Assembly: GCF_030817015.1 (NCBI RefSeq)
Contig: NZ_JAUSYS010000001.1
Coordinates: forward strand, 1,426,001-1,490,000
Reading direction: 5' to 3'
Source: Arthrobacter sp. V1I7
GTDB taxonomy: Bacteria; Actinomycetota; Actinomycetes; Actinomycetales; Micrococcaceae
DNA length: 64,000 nt
The notes under the pieces were generated by a model, which worked only from the letters and a program-made list of their open reading frames with translations, did no database searches and was not told where the DNA came from. The position numbers were made by a program, and so were the translations under genes. Positions 1 through 8,558 of the stretch are shown one piece after another; the stretch's first letter is position 1; each line of letters begins with the position of its first letter.

Positions 1-972
1 CTGCGCCACGGCAACTCCCGTGCCGCACGCCTGCTGGACCAGTGTTTTTCGGCCGCCCTGTCGATCCCGGCCGGGCTGATGGTCCGCAAGCCCGACGTCG
101 TCATTGTCACTGCCCCGGGCCTGCCCTCGCTCGCCGCCGGCTATATCGTGGCCAAGCTGCGCCGCGTACCGCTGATCGTGGAAATGCGTGACGCCTGGCC
201 GGACCTCGCCCGCGACGCCCGCCTCGTTCAGGGCAGTGTCAAGAGCGTTGTGGAACATGCGGTGGACTTCGTGCAGCACCGGGCGGATCTCGTTGTCACG
301 GTGACGGAGGGATTCGCCGCAACGCTGCGATCGCGCGGTATCCGCAGGGTGGCGACGGTCAGCAACGGCGTGCACTTGGACGCCATTCCCGTCGTTGGCC
401 CTCCTGAAATGGAGCGGGAGGTATTTGAGGCCCTTTACTTGGGAAACCATGGCGAAAGCCAACGGCTGGACGTAGCGATCCGGGCGAGCGCGCTGGTGGG
501 GGATTCCATGCACCTGCACATGGTGGGCCACGGGACCCAGCGTCCGGTGCTGGAAAAGCTAGCGCGTGAACTGAAAGCTCCCGTCACCTTCCACGCACCC
601 CTGACCGGGGACGCCATGCTGGAACGTTACGCCTCGGCGGATACCTGCATCGTGTCACTTCGTGATGACTGGAAATCCTTCGAAACCACGGTGCCATCCA
701 AGACTTATGAAGTCCTGGCGATCGGACGTCACGTCACGGCTGTGGTGCGTGGCGAAGCCGCGCGCATCATCACCGACGCCGAGGCAGGCGACGTCGTCGC
801 CAGCGACCCGGAACAGCTGGCCGCCTTGTGGCGCGAGCTGGCCGCCGACCGCGGCCGCCTGGTCCGCAACGGCGACAGCCGCCAGTGGGTCAAGGCGAAT
901 GCCGAGTACGAGCAATTGGCCGGCCGCTACATGGACCTGATCGCCGAGCTTCTCGCGGAAACCCGTTCCTAG
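1..972 (+). CDS. GT4-family glycosyltransferase, 5' end outside window
   Basis: The reading frame is open from base 1, so the gene begins upstream; an internal ATG at 79 is not needed as a start. The visible 323 residues look like the inner and C-terminal part of a GT-B fold, GT4 glycosyltransferase of the WbuB type. An acceptor-domain segment (EMRDAWPDL, TVTEGFAATL) is followed by a donor-domain segment with VSNGVHLD, ALYLGNHGESQRLD, HMVGHGTQ and PSKTYEVLAIGRHV, the last corresponding to the usual E-x7-E region. It would transfer a sugar from a nucleotide donor to a lipid-linked or growing glycan at the cytoplasmic membrane. It ends 3 bases before the next GT4 gene, so the two are probably cotranscribed. 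The sugar cannot be told from sequence. Confidence 0.85.
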   Translation: MRHGNSRAARLLDQCFSAALSIPAGLMVRKPDVVIVTAPGLPSLAAGYIVAKLRRVPLIVEMRDAWPDLARDARLVQGSVKSVVEHAVDFVQHRADLVVTVTEGFAATLRSRGIRRVATVSNGVHLDAIPVVGPPEMEREVFEALYLGNHGESQRLDVAIRASALVGDSMHLHMVGHGTQRPVLEKLARELKAPVTFHAPLTGDAMLERYASADTCIVSLRDDWKSFETTVPSKTYEVLAIGRHVTAVVRGEAARIITDAEAGDVVASDPEQLAALWRELAADRGRLVRNGDSRQWVKANAEYEQLAGRYMDLIAELLAETRS

Positions 973-975
973 CCG

Positions 976-2715
976 ATGATGCAGCTCCTAAAGAACGTGT
1001 GGCTGACCCAAAGTGTGGTCCGGCAGCACCTCACTGACGATCCCGTGATCCTGTTCCTGCAGCTTTCACGCAGGCTGCCCTCTGCGGTGCTTCCGCTGGC
1101 AGAGCGTCTGTGCCGCCGGGCGCCCAAAAATTCCATTTCGTCGGCCGTGTTGTTCGTCGCACTCGCCGCAGGGGACGACGCCGACGTCGAGAGGCGCCTG
1201 CTGATCGCCGCCGCCGACGGCAGCGTCGGCGGGGAGCGCGCCCGGCGACTGGCCGACCTCGCCCTCGCGGCGAACCTGCCGGCCCTCGCGGACAGCTTCC
1301 TGGCGAAGGCAGGCGCGTCCCGGCACCTCCAGCAGGCCCGGGCACGACGCCTCTGGTATGACGGCGCCATCAGCGAAGCCGTAGAGGCGCTCAAGGGCGC
1401 AGGAGCCGCAGGAATGCGGCAGCAGGCCCGTTTGGCTGCTGAGGCCGCAATACTGGCGGACGCCGTCCCGTCGCTGGAACGCCGTGCGTACGTACCCGTT
1501 CCCGGCCGCATCCTGCATCTTCTGACCAACTCCCTGCCGCACACGGCCAGCGGCTATGCCCAGCGCTCCCACTCCACCCTGCTGGCGCAGCGGGAAGCCG
1601 GATGGGACGTGCTGGCGGTCACCAGGCTGGGTTATCCCGTGCAGGTCGGGAAGGTCTTTGCGAAATCCACGGACACCGTGGACGGAGTCCGTTACCAAAG
1701 GCTTCTTCCCTCGACAATGGCCCGGACCATCGATGCCCGGCTGCAACAGCAGGCGGAGCAGCTGCTCGCCGTGGCCCTCGAGTTCAAGCCGAGCGTGCTT
1801 CACACGACGACGCACTACGTCAACGGGCTGGTGGTCCGGGCCGTGGCTCAGGCGCTCGGGATTCCTTGGGTCTACGAGGTCCGCGGCCAACTGGCCGACA
1901 CCTGGGCCTCCACCCGTGGACCCGAGGCCCGAAACAGCGAGAAGTATCGGGCGTTTCAGCGGCGCGAGGCGGAAGTCATGAAAGGTGCAGACCTCGTGCT
2001 GACACTCGGGACGGCCATGAAGGCCAATATCGTCGCTGCCGGCATCCCCGACAAGAAGGTCATTATTGCCCCCAACGCTGTGGGCGGCGACTTCCTCTCC
2101 GAGCCCCTTGATAAGGCCAGCGCCCGCCGTGAGCTTGGTCTCGCAGAGGACGGGCAATTTATCGGCACCGTCAGCAGCTTGGTAAACTACGAGGGAATCG
2201 AAGACCTCCTGGCCGCGTTCATCCTGCTGGCACCGGACCTGCCCGAACTCCGTTTGTTGATTGTCGGAGACGGGGCAGCCATGCCGTCGTTGCAGATGCA
2301 GGCGCAGCGGAGCGGCTATGCCGGCCGCATCATCTTCACCGGCCGGGTGCCGCGTGGCCGTGCGGCCCTGTACCATCAAGCGCTGGATGTATTCGTTGTG
2401 CCGCGCAAAGACCTGGAGGTGACGCGTTCCGTGACACCGCTCAAACCCGTGGAAGCCATGGCGTGCGCCCGCCCCGTCGTGGCGAGCGCCCTGCCGGCCC
2501 TGGCCGAAATCGTTGAGGACGGCGTGACCGGCCTCCTGGCGGCGCCGGAGGAACCTGCGGCATTCGCCGCCGCCATCCGGGGGCTGTTGTCGGATGTGCG
2601 GCTAGCAGCAGAGTTCGGCGCTGCTGGCAGGGAGCGTGTGTTAAGCGAAAGAACGTGGGCCGCCAACGCGGTTGCCCTGGCACGAGAGTTGGAAATGCTG
2701 GGAGTAACCATCTAA
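976..2715 (+). CDS. GT4-family glycosyltransferase with N-terminal helical extension
   Basis: This 579-residue protein has about 165 residues of alanine/arginine-rich, probably helical N-terminal sequence of unknown role, followed by a complete GT-B glycosyltransferase from about residue 175. Visible GT4 marks are SLPHTASGYAQRSHST (N-lobe glycine-rich loop), the VYEVRGQLADTW acceptor segment, APNAVGGDF, IGTVSSLVNYEGIEDLL and RSVTPLKPVEAMACARPVVAS near the C-terminus, where nucleotide-sugar contacts lie in this family. The start could be either of two adjacent ATGs (976 or 979). Its stop overlaps the ATG of the ABC permease, implying translational coupling. Role inferred: a cytoplasmic transferase building the polymer exported by the neighbouring transporter. 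Confidence 0.85.
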   Translation: MMQLLKNVWLTQSVVRQHLTDDPVILFLQLSRRLPSAVLPLAERLCRRAPKNSISSAVLFVALAAGDDADVERRLLIAAADGSVGGERARRLADLALAANLPALADSFLAKAGASRHLQQARARRLWYDGAISEAVEALKGAGAAGMRQQARLAAEAAILADAVPSLERRAYVPVPGRILHLLTNSLPHTASGYAQRSHSTLLAQREAGWDVLAVTRLGYPVQVGKVFAKSTDTVDGVRYQRLLPSTMARTIDARLQQQAEQLLAVALEFKPSVLHTTTHYVNGLVVRAVAQALGIPWVYEVRGQLADTWASTRGPEARNSEKYRAFQRREAEVMKGADLVLTLGTAMKANIVAAGIPDKKVIIAPNAVGGDFLSEPLDKASARRELGLAEDGQFIGTVSSLVNYEGIEDLLAAFILLAPDLPELRLLIVGDGAAMPSLQMQAQRSGYAGRIIFTGRVPRGRAALYHQALDVFVVPRKDLEVTRSVTPLKPVEAMACARPVVASALPALAEIVEDGVTGLLAAPEEPAAFAAAIRGLLSDVRLAAEFGAAGRERVLSERTWAANAVALARELEMLGVTI

Positions 2716-3608
2716 TGAGCATCAAGGAACAGACTGAGGTGGAACAGATGAAGGCGCCCACCGTCTCTGTGCCCGTGAACCTTGTCCGGTTGAGCAAAGT
2801 GGGGCAGCGGCCCGACATTCTCGATTACCTGGTCCAGCTGTGGGACCGCCGGAGCTTCATTTTCTTTGACGCCCGGGCCCGGGTCCAGAGCGGCAACGAC
2901 CAGACCAAACTGGGAGCCGCGTGGCTGGTCTTGACACCCATCCTGACCGGACTGAGTTTCTACCTGATCTTCGGCGTGTTGCTGGGGACCAGCAGAGGCA
3001 TCGAAAACTTCATCGGCTACCTGATCATCGGTGTGTTTACCTTCCAGATGACCTCGCGGTCTGTCCTGAATGGAGCCAAGTCACTCACCAGCAACACGTC
3101 GATGATCCGGGCCTTCCAGTTTCCTCGGGCGGCCCTGCCCATTGCGCTTAACGTGCGGGAACTGCTGTCCAATATCCCGGTCACCATCGTCATGCTGCTT
3201 TTCGTCATCCTGACGGCCCCTGCCGAGGAAATCACCTGGCGCTGGCTGCTAATTGTCCCGGCGATCCTGCTGCAATTCCTGTTCAACCTTGGCCTGGGGA
3301 TGCTGCTGGCACCGGCGATCCTAAAGATCCCGGATCTTAGCAAGTTGCTCTCATTCTTAATGCAATTCTGGATGTACGGATCCGCTGTCTTCTTCGCGGA
3401 GACGCGGTTCGACGCGTACCCCGTCATACGCACGATCCTGGACTACAACCCCGCCTTCCAGGTCATCAAAATCATCCGCGACTCGGTGCTTTACGACACC
3501 ACACCGTCCTGGCGGGCGTGGGCTGTCGTGGGCGTCTGGGCGCTGGGTTCGGCCGCCGCCGGACTCGTTGTCTTTTGGCGCGGAGAGGAAAGCTATGGAC
3601 GTGTCTGA
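2715..3608 (+). CDS. ABC-2 type polysaccharide/teichoic acid exporter permease (TagG/Wzm-like)
   Basis: 297 residues with six hydrophobic segments, for example LGAAWLVLTPILTGLSFYLI, IGYLIIGVFTFQM, VTIVMLLFVIL and WAVVGVWALGSAAAGLVVFW. This is the usual length and topology of ABC-2 permeases that move lipid-linked polysaccharide or teichoic acid across the cytoplasmic membrane. The amphipathic start and the SGNDQTKLGAAW segment before the first span are typical of TagG/Wzm proteins. I chose ATG 2715, which overlaps the previous stop, over an upstream in-frame ATG at 2655 that lies inside the GT4 gene. The ATPase partner follows with a 14-base overlap. Confidence 0.88.
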   Translation: MSIKEQTEVEQMKAPTVSVPVNLVRLSKVGQRPDILDYLVQLWDRRSFIFFDARARVQSGNDQTKLGAAWLVLTPILTGLSFYLIFGVLLGTSRGIENFIGYLIIGVFTFQMTSRSVLNGAKSLTSNTSMIRAFQFPRAALPIALNVRELLSNIPVTIVMLLFVILTAPAEEITWRWLLIVPAILLQFLFNLGLGMLLAPAILKIPDLSKLLSFLMQFWMYGSAVFFAETRFDAYPVIRTILDYNPAFQVIKIIRDSVLYDTTPSWRAWAVVGVWALGSAAAGLVVFWRGEESYGRV

Positions 3609-4485
3609 GGTATCAGGCGGCTCCGTCTCGGAGCCCACAGTAGTGGTGGATGACATCTCGGTCGTCTACCGGACCAAGAACCAGTCCGAGGCCAGGACCA
3701 ACGCCCGCACTTCGCTCTTGAAAAACCTGCGCCGGCTTCGTTGCGGCGACAGCGTAGTGCGCACCACGGCATTGAGCAAGATTTCCTTCGTGGCCAACCA
3801 GGGCGATTCCATCGGCGTCATCGGCCGCAACGGCTCAGGCAAGAGCACCCTGATGAAGGTCCTCGCCGGGCTCATCATCCCCGACTCCGGCACTGTTTAC
3901 GCCGCGAGCAACCCCATCCTGCTGGGCGTCAACGCTGCACTGATTAGCTCCATTTCGGGTGCGCAGAACATTCGGCTCGGCTGCCTGGCCATGGGCATGA
4001 GCCACGCCGAAATCGATGCCAAGTTCGATGACATTGTGGAGATGTCAGGGCTGGAGCACGAGGTCTATCATCCGATGAACTCGTACTCTTCGGGCATGGG
4101 CGCACGCCTCCGTTTTGCCATCGCGGCGGCGGTGGATCCCGAGATCCTCCTCATTGACGAGGCCCTCAACACCGGCGATGCCCAGTTCAAGGAACGCTCT
4201 AAGAAAAGGATGGAGCACGTGACCAGCCAGGCCGGGACCGTGTTCGTGGTCAGCCACAGCCTCACCACCATTACGTCCATGTGCAACCGTGCCCTCTGGA
4301 TCGACAAGGGTGACTTCATTATGGACGGAACCCCTGACGAGGTCGCCAAGGAATACCGGAACTTCATCTGGCGCATCAACGAGGGCAACGCCGACTATGG
4401 CCGCAAAATCCGCGCCGAGCTGATGGCCAGCCTCCCGGAAATGCGGACCACGCTGCTTCCCAACGGCTGGAAGCGGTCCCGGTAA
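3595..4485 (+). CDS. ABC transporter ATPase for polysaccharide/teichoic acid export (TagH/Wzt-like)
   Basis: The nucleotide-binding half of the exporter. Walker A is GRNGSGKST, the signature is YSSGMGARLRFAIA, Walker B is EILLIDEAL, and the switch histidine lies in VFVVSHS. The sequence between VVRTTALSKISF and the Walker A follows the TagH/Wzt pattern. After the ATPase core only a short tail (about 40 residues) remains, so there is no long carbohydrate-binding C-terminal domain of the kind that reads chain termini in some Wzt proteins. ATG 3595 is preceded by GGAGAGGAAAG; an upstream ATG at 3568 would lengthen the overlap with the permease and has no better ribosome site. It presumably energises export of the locus's polymer. 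Confidence 0.9.
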   Translation: MDVSEVSGGSVSEPTVVVDDISVVYRTKNQSEARTNARTSLLKNLRRLRCGDSVVRTTALSKISFVANQGDSIGVIGRNGSGKSTLMKVLAGLIIPDSGTVYAASNPILLGVNAALISSISGAQNIRLGCLAMGMSHAEIDAKFDDIVEMSGLEHEVYHPMNSYSSGMGARLRFAIAAAVDPEILLIDEALNTGDAQFKERSKKRMEHVTSQAGTVFVVSHSLTTITSMCNRALWIDKGDFIMDGTPDEVAKEYRNFIWRINEGNADYGRKIRAELMASLPEMRTTLLPNGWKRSR

Positions 4486-4488
4486 CAG

Positions 4489-6411
4489 ATGAGTTTTCGA
4501 GACAAGACGGCGTACTGGCGCCGCGCGCTGTGGCACGCCCGCCAGGGCGGAATGGTGCAGGTGAGGAGCTACCTTCACCGCAGCACTACGGAGCGGGATG
4601 AGGCCAGCCTGTCCGGCGTCCGCGGCGCAGAAGGTGCCTGGCGCGGCTTCGGACGCGGCCGGCACCTGATCTTCCGGGAAGCGGCTGTTGACGTTGCGCA
4701 GCCGCGGAATCCGCAGCTGCGCGTGGGTATCATCATGGATGACTTCTCGGCGGCGGCGTTCTCCGCCGAGTGGTCGGTCGTGGCGCTCAGGCCGGACAGC
4801 TGGGAACAGCAGCTCCGCGACGAGGCGTTGTCGTTCGTCGTCGTCGAGTCTGCCTGGGCGGGCAACAGCGGACTCTGGCGGGGCAAGATCACGGGGCCCG
4901 CGGGGCCTTCGGCTGTCTTCCGCGAATTGGTTGCGGGGTGCCGGGCAGCCGGAGTTCCGGCGGTCTTCTGGAACAAGGAAGACCCGCCGCACTACGCGGA
5001 CTTCCTTCCCGCCGCAAAACTGTTCGACCACGTCTTCACGACGGATGCCAACATGCTTCCAAGCTACCGGTCGGACCTGGGCCACGACCGGATTTCCGTG
5101 CTGCCCTTTGCCGCCCAGCCCCGCATCCATAACCCGGCGAGGCCCCGGCACGGCTGGCATGCGCGGGAGATCGCCTTCGCCGGAATGTATTTTGCGCACA
5201 AATACGAGGACCGCCGACGCCAGATGGAGTACCTGCTGGGTGCGGCCGTTGACGCCACTGCGGGCAAGCGACCCGGGTTTGACATCTTTTCGAGGCAGCT
5301 CGGCAGGCAGCCGCAGTATCAGTTCCCCGGTATCCTCAAAAAGCATGTCGTGGGCTCGTTGTCCTACAAACAGATGTTGACCGCCTACAAGGCGTATAAA
5401 GTCTTCCTCAACGTCAACTCCGTCACGGACTCGCCGTCCATGTGCGCCCGGCGGATTTTCGAGATCACCGCGGCAGGCTCCTGCGTTGTGTCGACCCCCA
5501 GCGCGGCCATTACGGAATTTTTCCCGGGCAATGAAATTCCCACGGCGGACACCCGCGAAGATGCCGCACACCTGCTGAAGGCACTGACCGCCAATCCGGA
5601 CTATGCCCAGCGCCTCGTCCACAAGGCCCAGCGAAGAATCTGGGCGGAGCACACCTTCAGCCACCGGGCACAGTCCATCGCAGCGGCGGCGAGGCCCGCG
5701 CTGGCCGCCCCGGCACCCAATGCCCAGGTATCCGTCCTTGTTTCAAGTTTCCGCCCGCAGCAACTAGGGCACGTCATAGCCGGCGTGGCCGCCCAGCAGG
5801 GCGTGGATGTCCAGTTGGTGTACCTTGCGCACGGGTTCGAGCTCGACGAATCCGCGTTCCGGCGGAACTGCCTGGAAGCCGGGATTCTCGACGTCGTAGT
5901 CCTTCACGAGCCGCAGCAGACGCTGCTTGGTGAGTGCCTCAATTCCCTCGTGGCGCACGCCGACGGCCGGCTCGCCACCAAATGGGACGACGACGACATC
6001 TACAGCCCGCTGTACCTGGGCGACCAGGTCCACGCCCTGATGTACTCCGAGGCCGAGGTAGTGGGAAAGCGGGCGCACTACATGCACCTGGCCGGGGCCG
6101 GTGCTACGATCCTGCGCAACCCGCAACTGGAGCACCGATACGTGGAGGCAGTCTCCGGACCTACGATTTTCGCCGCCACTGACACCTTCAGGCGCTTTCC
6201 TTTCCAGCAGCTGCAACGCGGAGAGGACTCGCGCTTCCTCAGCGACGTCGTCGAGTCGGGCGCCCGGGTCTACTCCGCGGACCGCTTCAATTACTGCCAG
6301 ATGCGCGGCGCCGACGTGGCGTCCCACACCTGGCCCATCACCAATGAAGAGCTCCTGGCTTCTTCAAAGATTCAGTTCTTCGGTTCGCCCGAAGACCACA
6401 TTTTAGTTTAG
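4489..6411 (+). CDS. two-domain glycosyltransferase: CgeB-like GT-B plus GT2-like module
   Basis: 640 residues. Residues about 75-410 resemble the CgeB/DUF3880-type GT-B family: VFWNKEDPPHYADF, HVFTTDANMLPSYR, VLPFAAQP, YKVFLNVNSVTDSPSMCARRIFE (split for length) and the TAAGSCVVSTPS motif. Residues about 415-640 resemble a GT-A, GT2-type domain: VSVLVSSFRPQQL at its start and KWDDDDIYSP as the divalent-metal DxD-like motif near residue 498. One polypeptide may therefore add two sugars. It starts 3 bases after the exporter ATPase and is followed by wecC, so it is in the same operon. Linkage and donor cannot be assigned. Confidence 0.8.
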   Translation: MSFRDKTAYWRRALWHARQGGMVQVRSYLHRSTTERDEASLSGVRGAEGAWRGFGRGRHLIFREAAVDVAQPRNPQLRVGIIMDDFSAAAFSAEWSVVALRPDSWEQQLRDEALSFVVVESAWAGNSGLWRGKITGPAGPSAVFRELVAGCRAAGVPAVFWNKEDPPHYADFLPAAKLFDHVFTTDANMLPSYRSDLGHDRISVLPFAAQPRIHNPARPRHGWHAREIAFAGMYFAHKYEDRRRQMEYLLGAAVDATAGKRPGFDIFSRQLGRQPQYQFPGILKKHVVGSLSYKQMLTAYKAYKVFLNVNSVTDSPSMCARRIFEITAAGSCVVSTPSAAITEFFPGNEIPTADTREDAAHLLKALTANPDYAQRLVHKAQRRIWAEHTFSHRAQSIAAAARPALAAPAPNAQVSVLVSSFRPQQLGHVIAGVAAQQGVDVQLVYLAHGFELDESAFRRNCLEAGILDVVVLHEPQQTLLGECLNSLVAHADGRLATKWDDDDIYSPLYLGDQVHALMYSEAEVVGKRAHYMHLAGAGATILRNPQLEHRYVEAVSGPTIFAATDTFRRFPFQQLQRGEDSRFLSDVVESGARVYSADRFNYCQMRGADVASHTWPITNEELLASSKIQFFGSPEDHILV

Positions 6412-6417
6412 GGAGAC

Positions 6418-7725
6418 ATGGACGAGACGATTTTTGATGTTGCCGTCATCGGACTTGGCTACATCGGCCTGCCCACTGCGGCCAGCTTCGCTGCGAAAGG
6501 CAAGCGCGTGGCCGGCATCGATGTGAAACAGTCGACGGTCGACGCCGTCAACCGGGGAGAGGTTCCCTTTGTGGAACCCGATATGGGTGTGGTGGTCTCA
6601 GGTGCTGTCAGCCTGGGGAACCTGGTCGCCATGTCCACCGTGCCTGCGGCCGACGCGTTCATCATTGCCGTGCCCACCCCGCTCGCGGAGGGCAACGGGG
6701 CCGACCTCTCCTACCTCCGAAGCGCTGTCGAGGCCCTTGCGCCCAAGCTCCGCGGCGGCGAACTTGTGGTCCTGGAATCGACGTCGCCTCCGGGCACCAC
6801 GGACCGCCTGGGCGCCTACCTCATGGAACTGCGGCCGGACCTGTCACTAGAAGCGGCCCCCGGACGGAACCATGTCCACATTGTGCACTCCCCGGAGCGG
6901 GTTCTCCCGGGCCGGATCATGGTGGAAATGGTCACTAATGACCGCGTGATCGGAGGCCTCACCGAGGAGGGGGCCCTGCTGGCCAAGCGGCTGTACGAGG
7001 TCATCTGCCAGGGCAAAATCCTGCTCACGGATGCCACCACGGCCGAGATGACCAAGCTGGTGGAAAACACCTTCCGCGACGTCAACATCGCCTTCGCCAA
7101 CGAGCTCTCACTGATTTGCGAGAACCTGGGCATTGACGTCTGGAAGCTGATCGAGCTGGCAAACCACCACCCCCGCGTGAACGTTCTTCGCCCCGGCCCC
7201 GGCGTGGGCGGACACTGCATCGCGGTGGATCCCTGGTTCATCGTCGACGCTGTCCCGGAGCACTCCGGCCTGATCCGGACGGCCCGCGAAGTCAACGACG
7301 CCAAGCCGCACCACGTAGTCCGGCAGGCCGTGCAGACCCTTGCCGACCAGCCGGACGCCACCGTGGCCGTCCTCGGGCTGGCTTTCAAGGCCAACATCGA
7401 CGACGTCCGCGAGTCGCCGTCCGTGACGATCGTCCAAGAACTCGTCCGGCAGTTGCCGGAGAGCACCATCCTGGTGGTTGACCCGAACGTCGAGGAACTC
7501 CCCACGGCGCTGGCAGTATCCGGGCTCACCAGGCTCCACGGCATGGCGGAAGCCGTCGCCGCGGCGGACCTCGTGATGCTCCTGGTGGACCATGATGAAT
7601 TCCTAACCCTGGATTCCGCGTCCTTGGAAGGCAAACTGGTCATCGACACCAAAGGCATCTGGAACCAGGAGCCTGCGGACTCCAGCCGGCCGCACATGCC
7701 CGTAGGGGCCAGCGCCGGTGGATAG
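6418..7725 (+). CDS. wecC: UDP-N-acetyl-D-mannosamine dehydrogenase (WecC-type nucleotide-sugar dehydrogenase)
   Basis: 435 residues of the UDP-glucose/UDP-ManNAc dehydrogenase family, which oxidises C6 of a nucleotide sugar to the uronic acid with two NAD+. The N-terminal Rossmann motif is VIGLGYIGLPTA. ESTSPPGTT and HSPERVLPGR are conserved loops, and the catalytic cysteine lies in GVGGHCIAVDPWF. The HCIAVDPWF form is typical of the WecC subgroup (UDP-ManNAc to UDP-ManNAcA) rather than Ugd. The wecB fragment at the far end of the window, whose enzyme makes UDP-ManNAc, supports this. Start ATG 6418 follows GGGAGAC. The last 8 bases overlap the next GTG start. Confidence 0.88.
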   Translation: MDETIFDVAVIGLGYIGLPTAASFAAKGKRVAGIDVKQSTVDAVNRGEVPFVEPDMGVVVSGAVSLGNLVAMSTVPAADAFIIAVPTPLAEGNGADLSYLRSAVEALAPKLRGGELVVLESTSPPGTTDRLGAYLMELRPDLSLEAAPGRNHVHIVHSPERVLPGRIMVEMVTNDRVIGGLTEEGALLAKRLYEVICQGKILLTDATTAEMTKLVENTFRDVNIAFANELSLICENLGIDVWKLIELANHHPRVNVLRPGPGVGGHCIAVDPWFIVDAVPEHSGLIRTAREVNDAKPHHVVRQAVQTLADQPDATVAVLGLAFKANIDDVRESPSVTIVQELVRQLPESTILVVDPNVEELPTALAVSGLTRLHGMAEAVAAADLVMLLVDHDEFLTLDSASLEGKLVIDTKGIWNQEPADSSRPHMPVGASAGG

Positions 7726-8554
7726 CGGAACCCAGGCCGTGTCAGCGTCCATTGAAGACGAGCTGCGCCATGCCGGCTTTGCACTCAAGGCCCTGCACAC
7801 GCCGCGGCGGGAGACTCCTCTTGTCCGGATCCTGATCCGGGCCGGGAAGGCTACGGATCTCGAGATCGCAGGGACCGTCGCTTCGCTGTTCGGGTCCGCT
7901 TGCCAGGACTTCGCCGTCGAGATTCTTGTGCAGGACAGCGGCCGGCCGAAGCTGGAGAACTGGCTGGCCACCGATCGCCGCTTTTCGTTCGTCCGGACGG
8001 ACGGCCAGCAGATTGTTGAAGCTTCCTACACCTTGGTGATCAGCGCAGGAACAGCCCTGGGCCTGCATTCGCTGGAAGCAATGATTGACAGCCTGCGGCA
8101 GACGCAGGCACTGGTCCTCAGGTCGCTGGTGGACGGGCAGCCCGGCGCGATCGAACTGTGGCAGACGGCCACCCTCCAGGTGATGTCAGAAACCGGCGAC
8201 CCCGAGAAGTCCGCGCGCCGCGCCGGCGGCGAGCGGTGGGTCTCCGGCAGTGCCTTGGGCCTACACGACTTCCGGCGGCCCAAGCCGAAGCTCCACTTGC
8301 GCAAGGGCGCTGCGGCAACCCTTGACCTGAATATCGTAGTCCGGGACCTGGCGGACCGCGCCACACGCCTGGACTATGAGCAGCGGGTCCGGCAGCTCGA
8401 GGCGCGGCTGAAGAAGTCTGAAGTCGAGCGCCGCCGCCTGGAGCAGGGGCTTGCCCCGAACCGGGGCATTTTGCGTGCCCGGGCGATTGCCCGCAAGGGT
8501 CCGGCATACATCCTTGGGCGCCTCAAGGCCCGCACCGGACGGGCGGGGAGCTAG
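7718..8554 (+). CDS. unknown protein, GT2-like fold without a clear DxD, C-terminal coiled coil
   Basis: 278 residues from a GTG that overlaps the wecC stop. Residues about 25-170 carry an alternating hydrophobic pattern (TPLVRILIRAGKATDLEIA, FAVEILVQDSG, YTLVISAGTALG) similar to a GT-A glycosyltransferase core, but the acidic metal-binding motif is absent. It may be a degenerate or non-catalytic glycosyltransferase-like protein. Residues about 205-250 (RLDYEQRVRQLEARLKKSE) form a short coiled coil, and the tail is strongly basic (ARAIARKG, GRLKARTGRAG). Its position between wecC and a GT2 enzyme suggests an accessory role in polymer assembly. I do not recognise the family, and the function is not assignable. 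Confidence 0.7.
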   Translation: MDSGTQAVSASIEDELRHAGFALKALHTPRRETPLVRILIRAGKATDLEIAGTVASLFGSACQDFAVEILVQDSGRPKLENWLATDRRFSFVRTDGQQIVEASYTLVISAGTALGLHSLEAMIDSLRQTQALVLRSLVDGQPGAIELWQTATLQVMSETGDPEKSARRAGGERWVSGSALGLHDFRRPKPKLHLRKGAAATLDLNIVVRDLADRATRLDYEQRVRQLEARLKKSEVERRRLEQGLAPNRGILRARAIARKGPAYILGRLKARTGRAGS

Positions 8555-8558
8555 CGGC

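Noticed and set aside
1066..2379. A 437-codon reverse frame
   Set aside because: It is antisense to the second GT4 gene, whose family motifs fix the true frame.
4045..5664. A 539-codon reverse frame
   Set aside because: It spans two well-supported forward genes and shows only low-complexity Arg/Gly/Ala-rich sequence.
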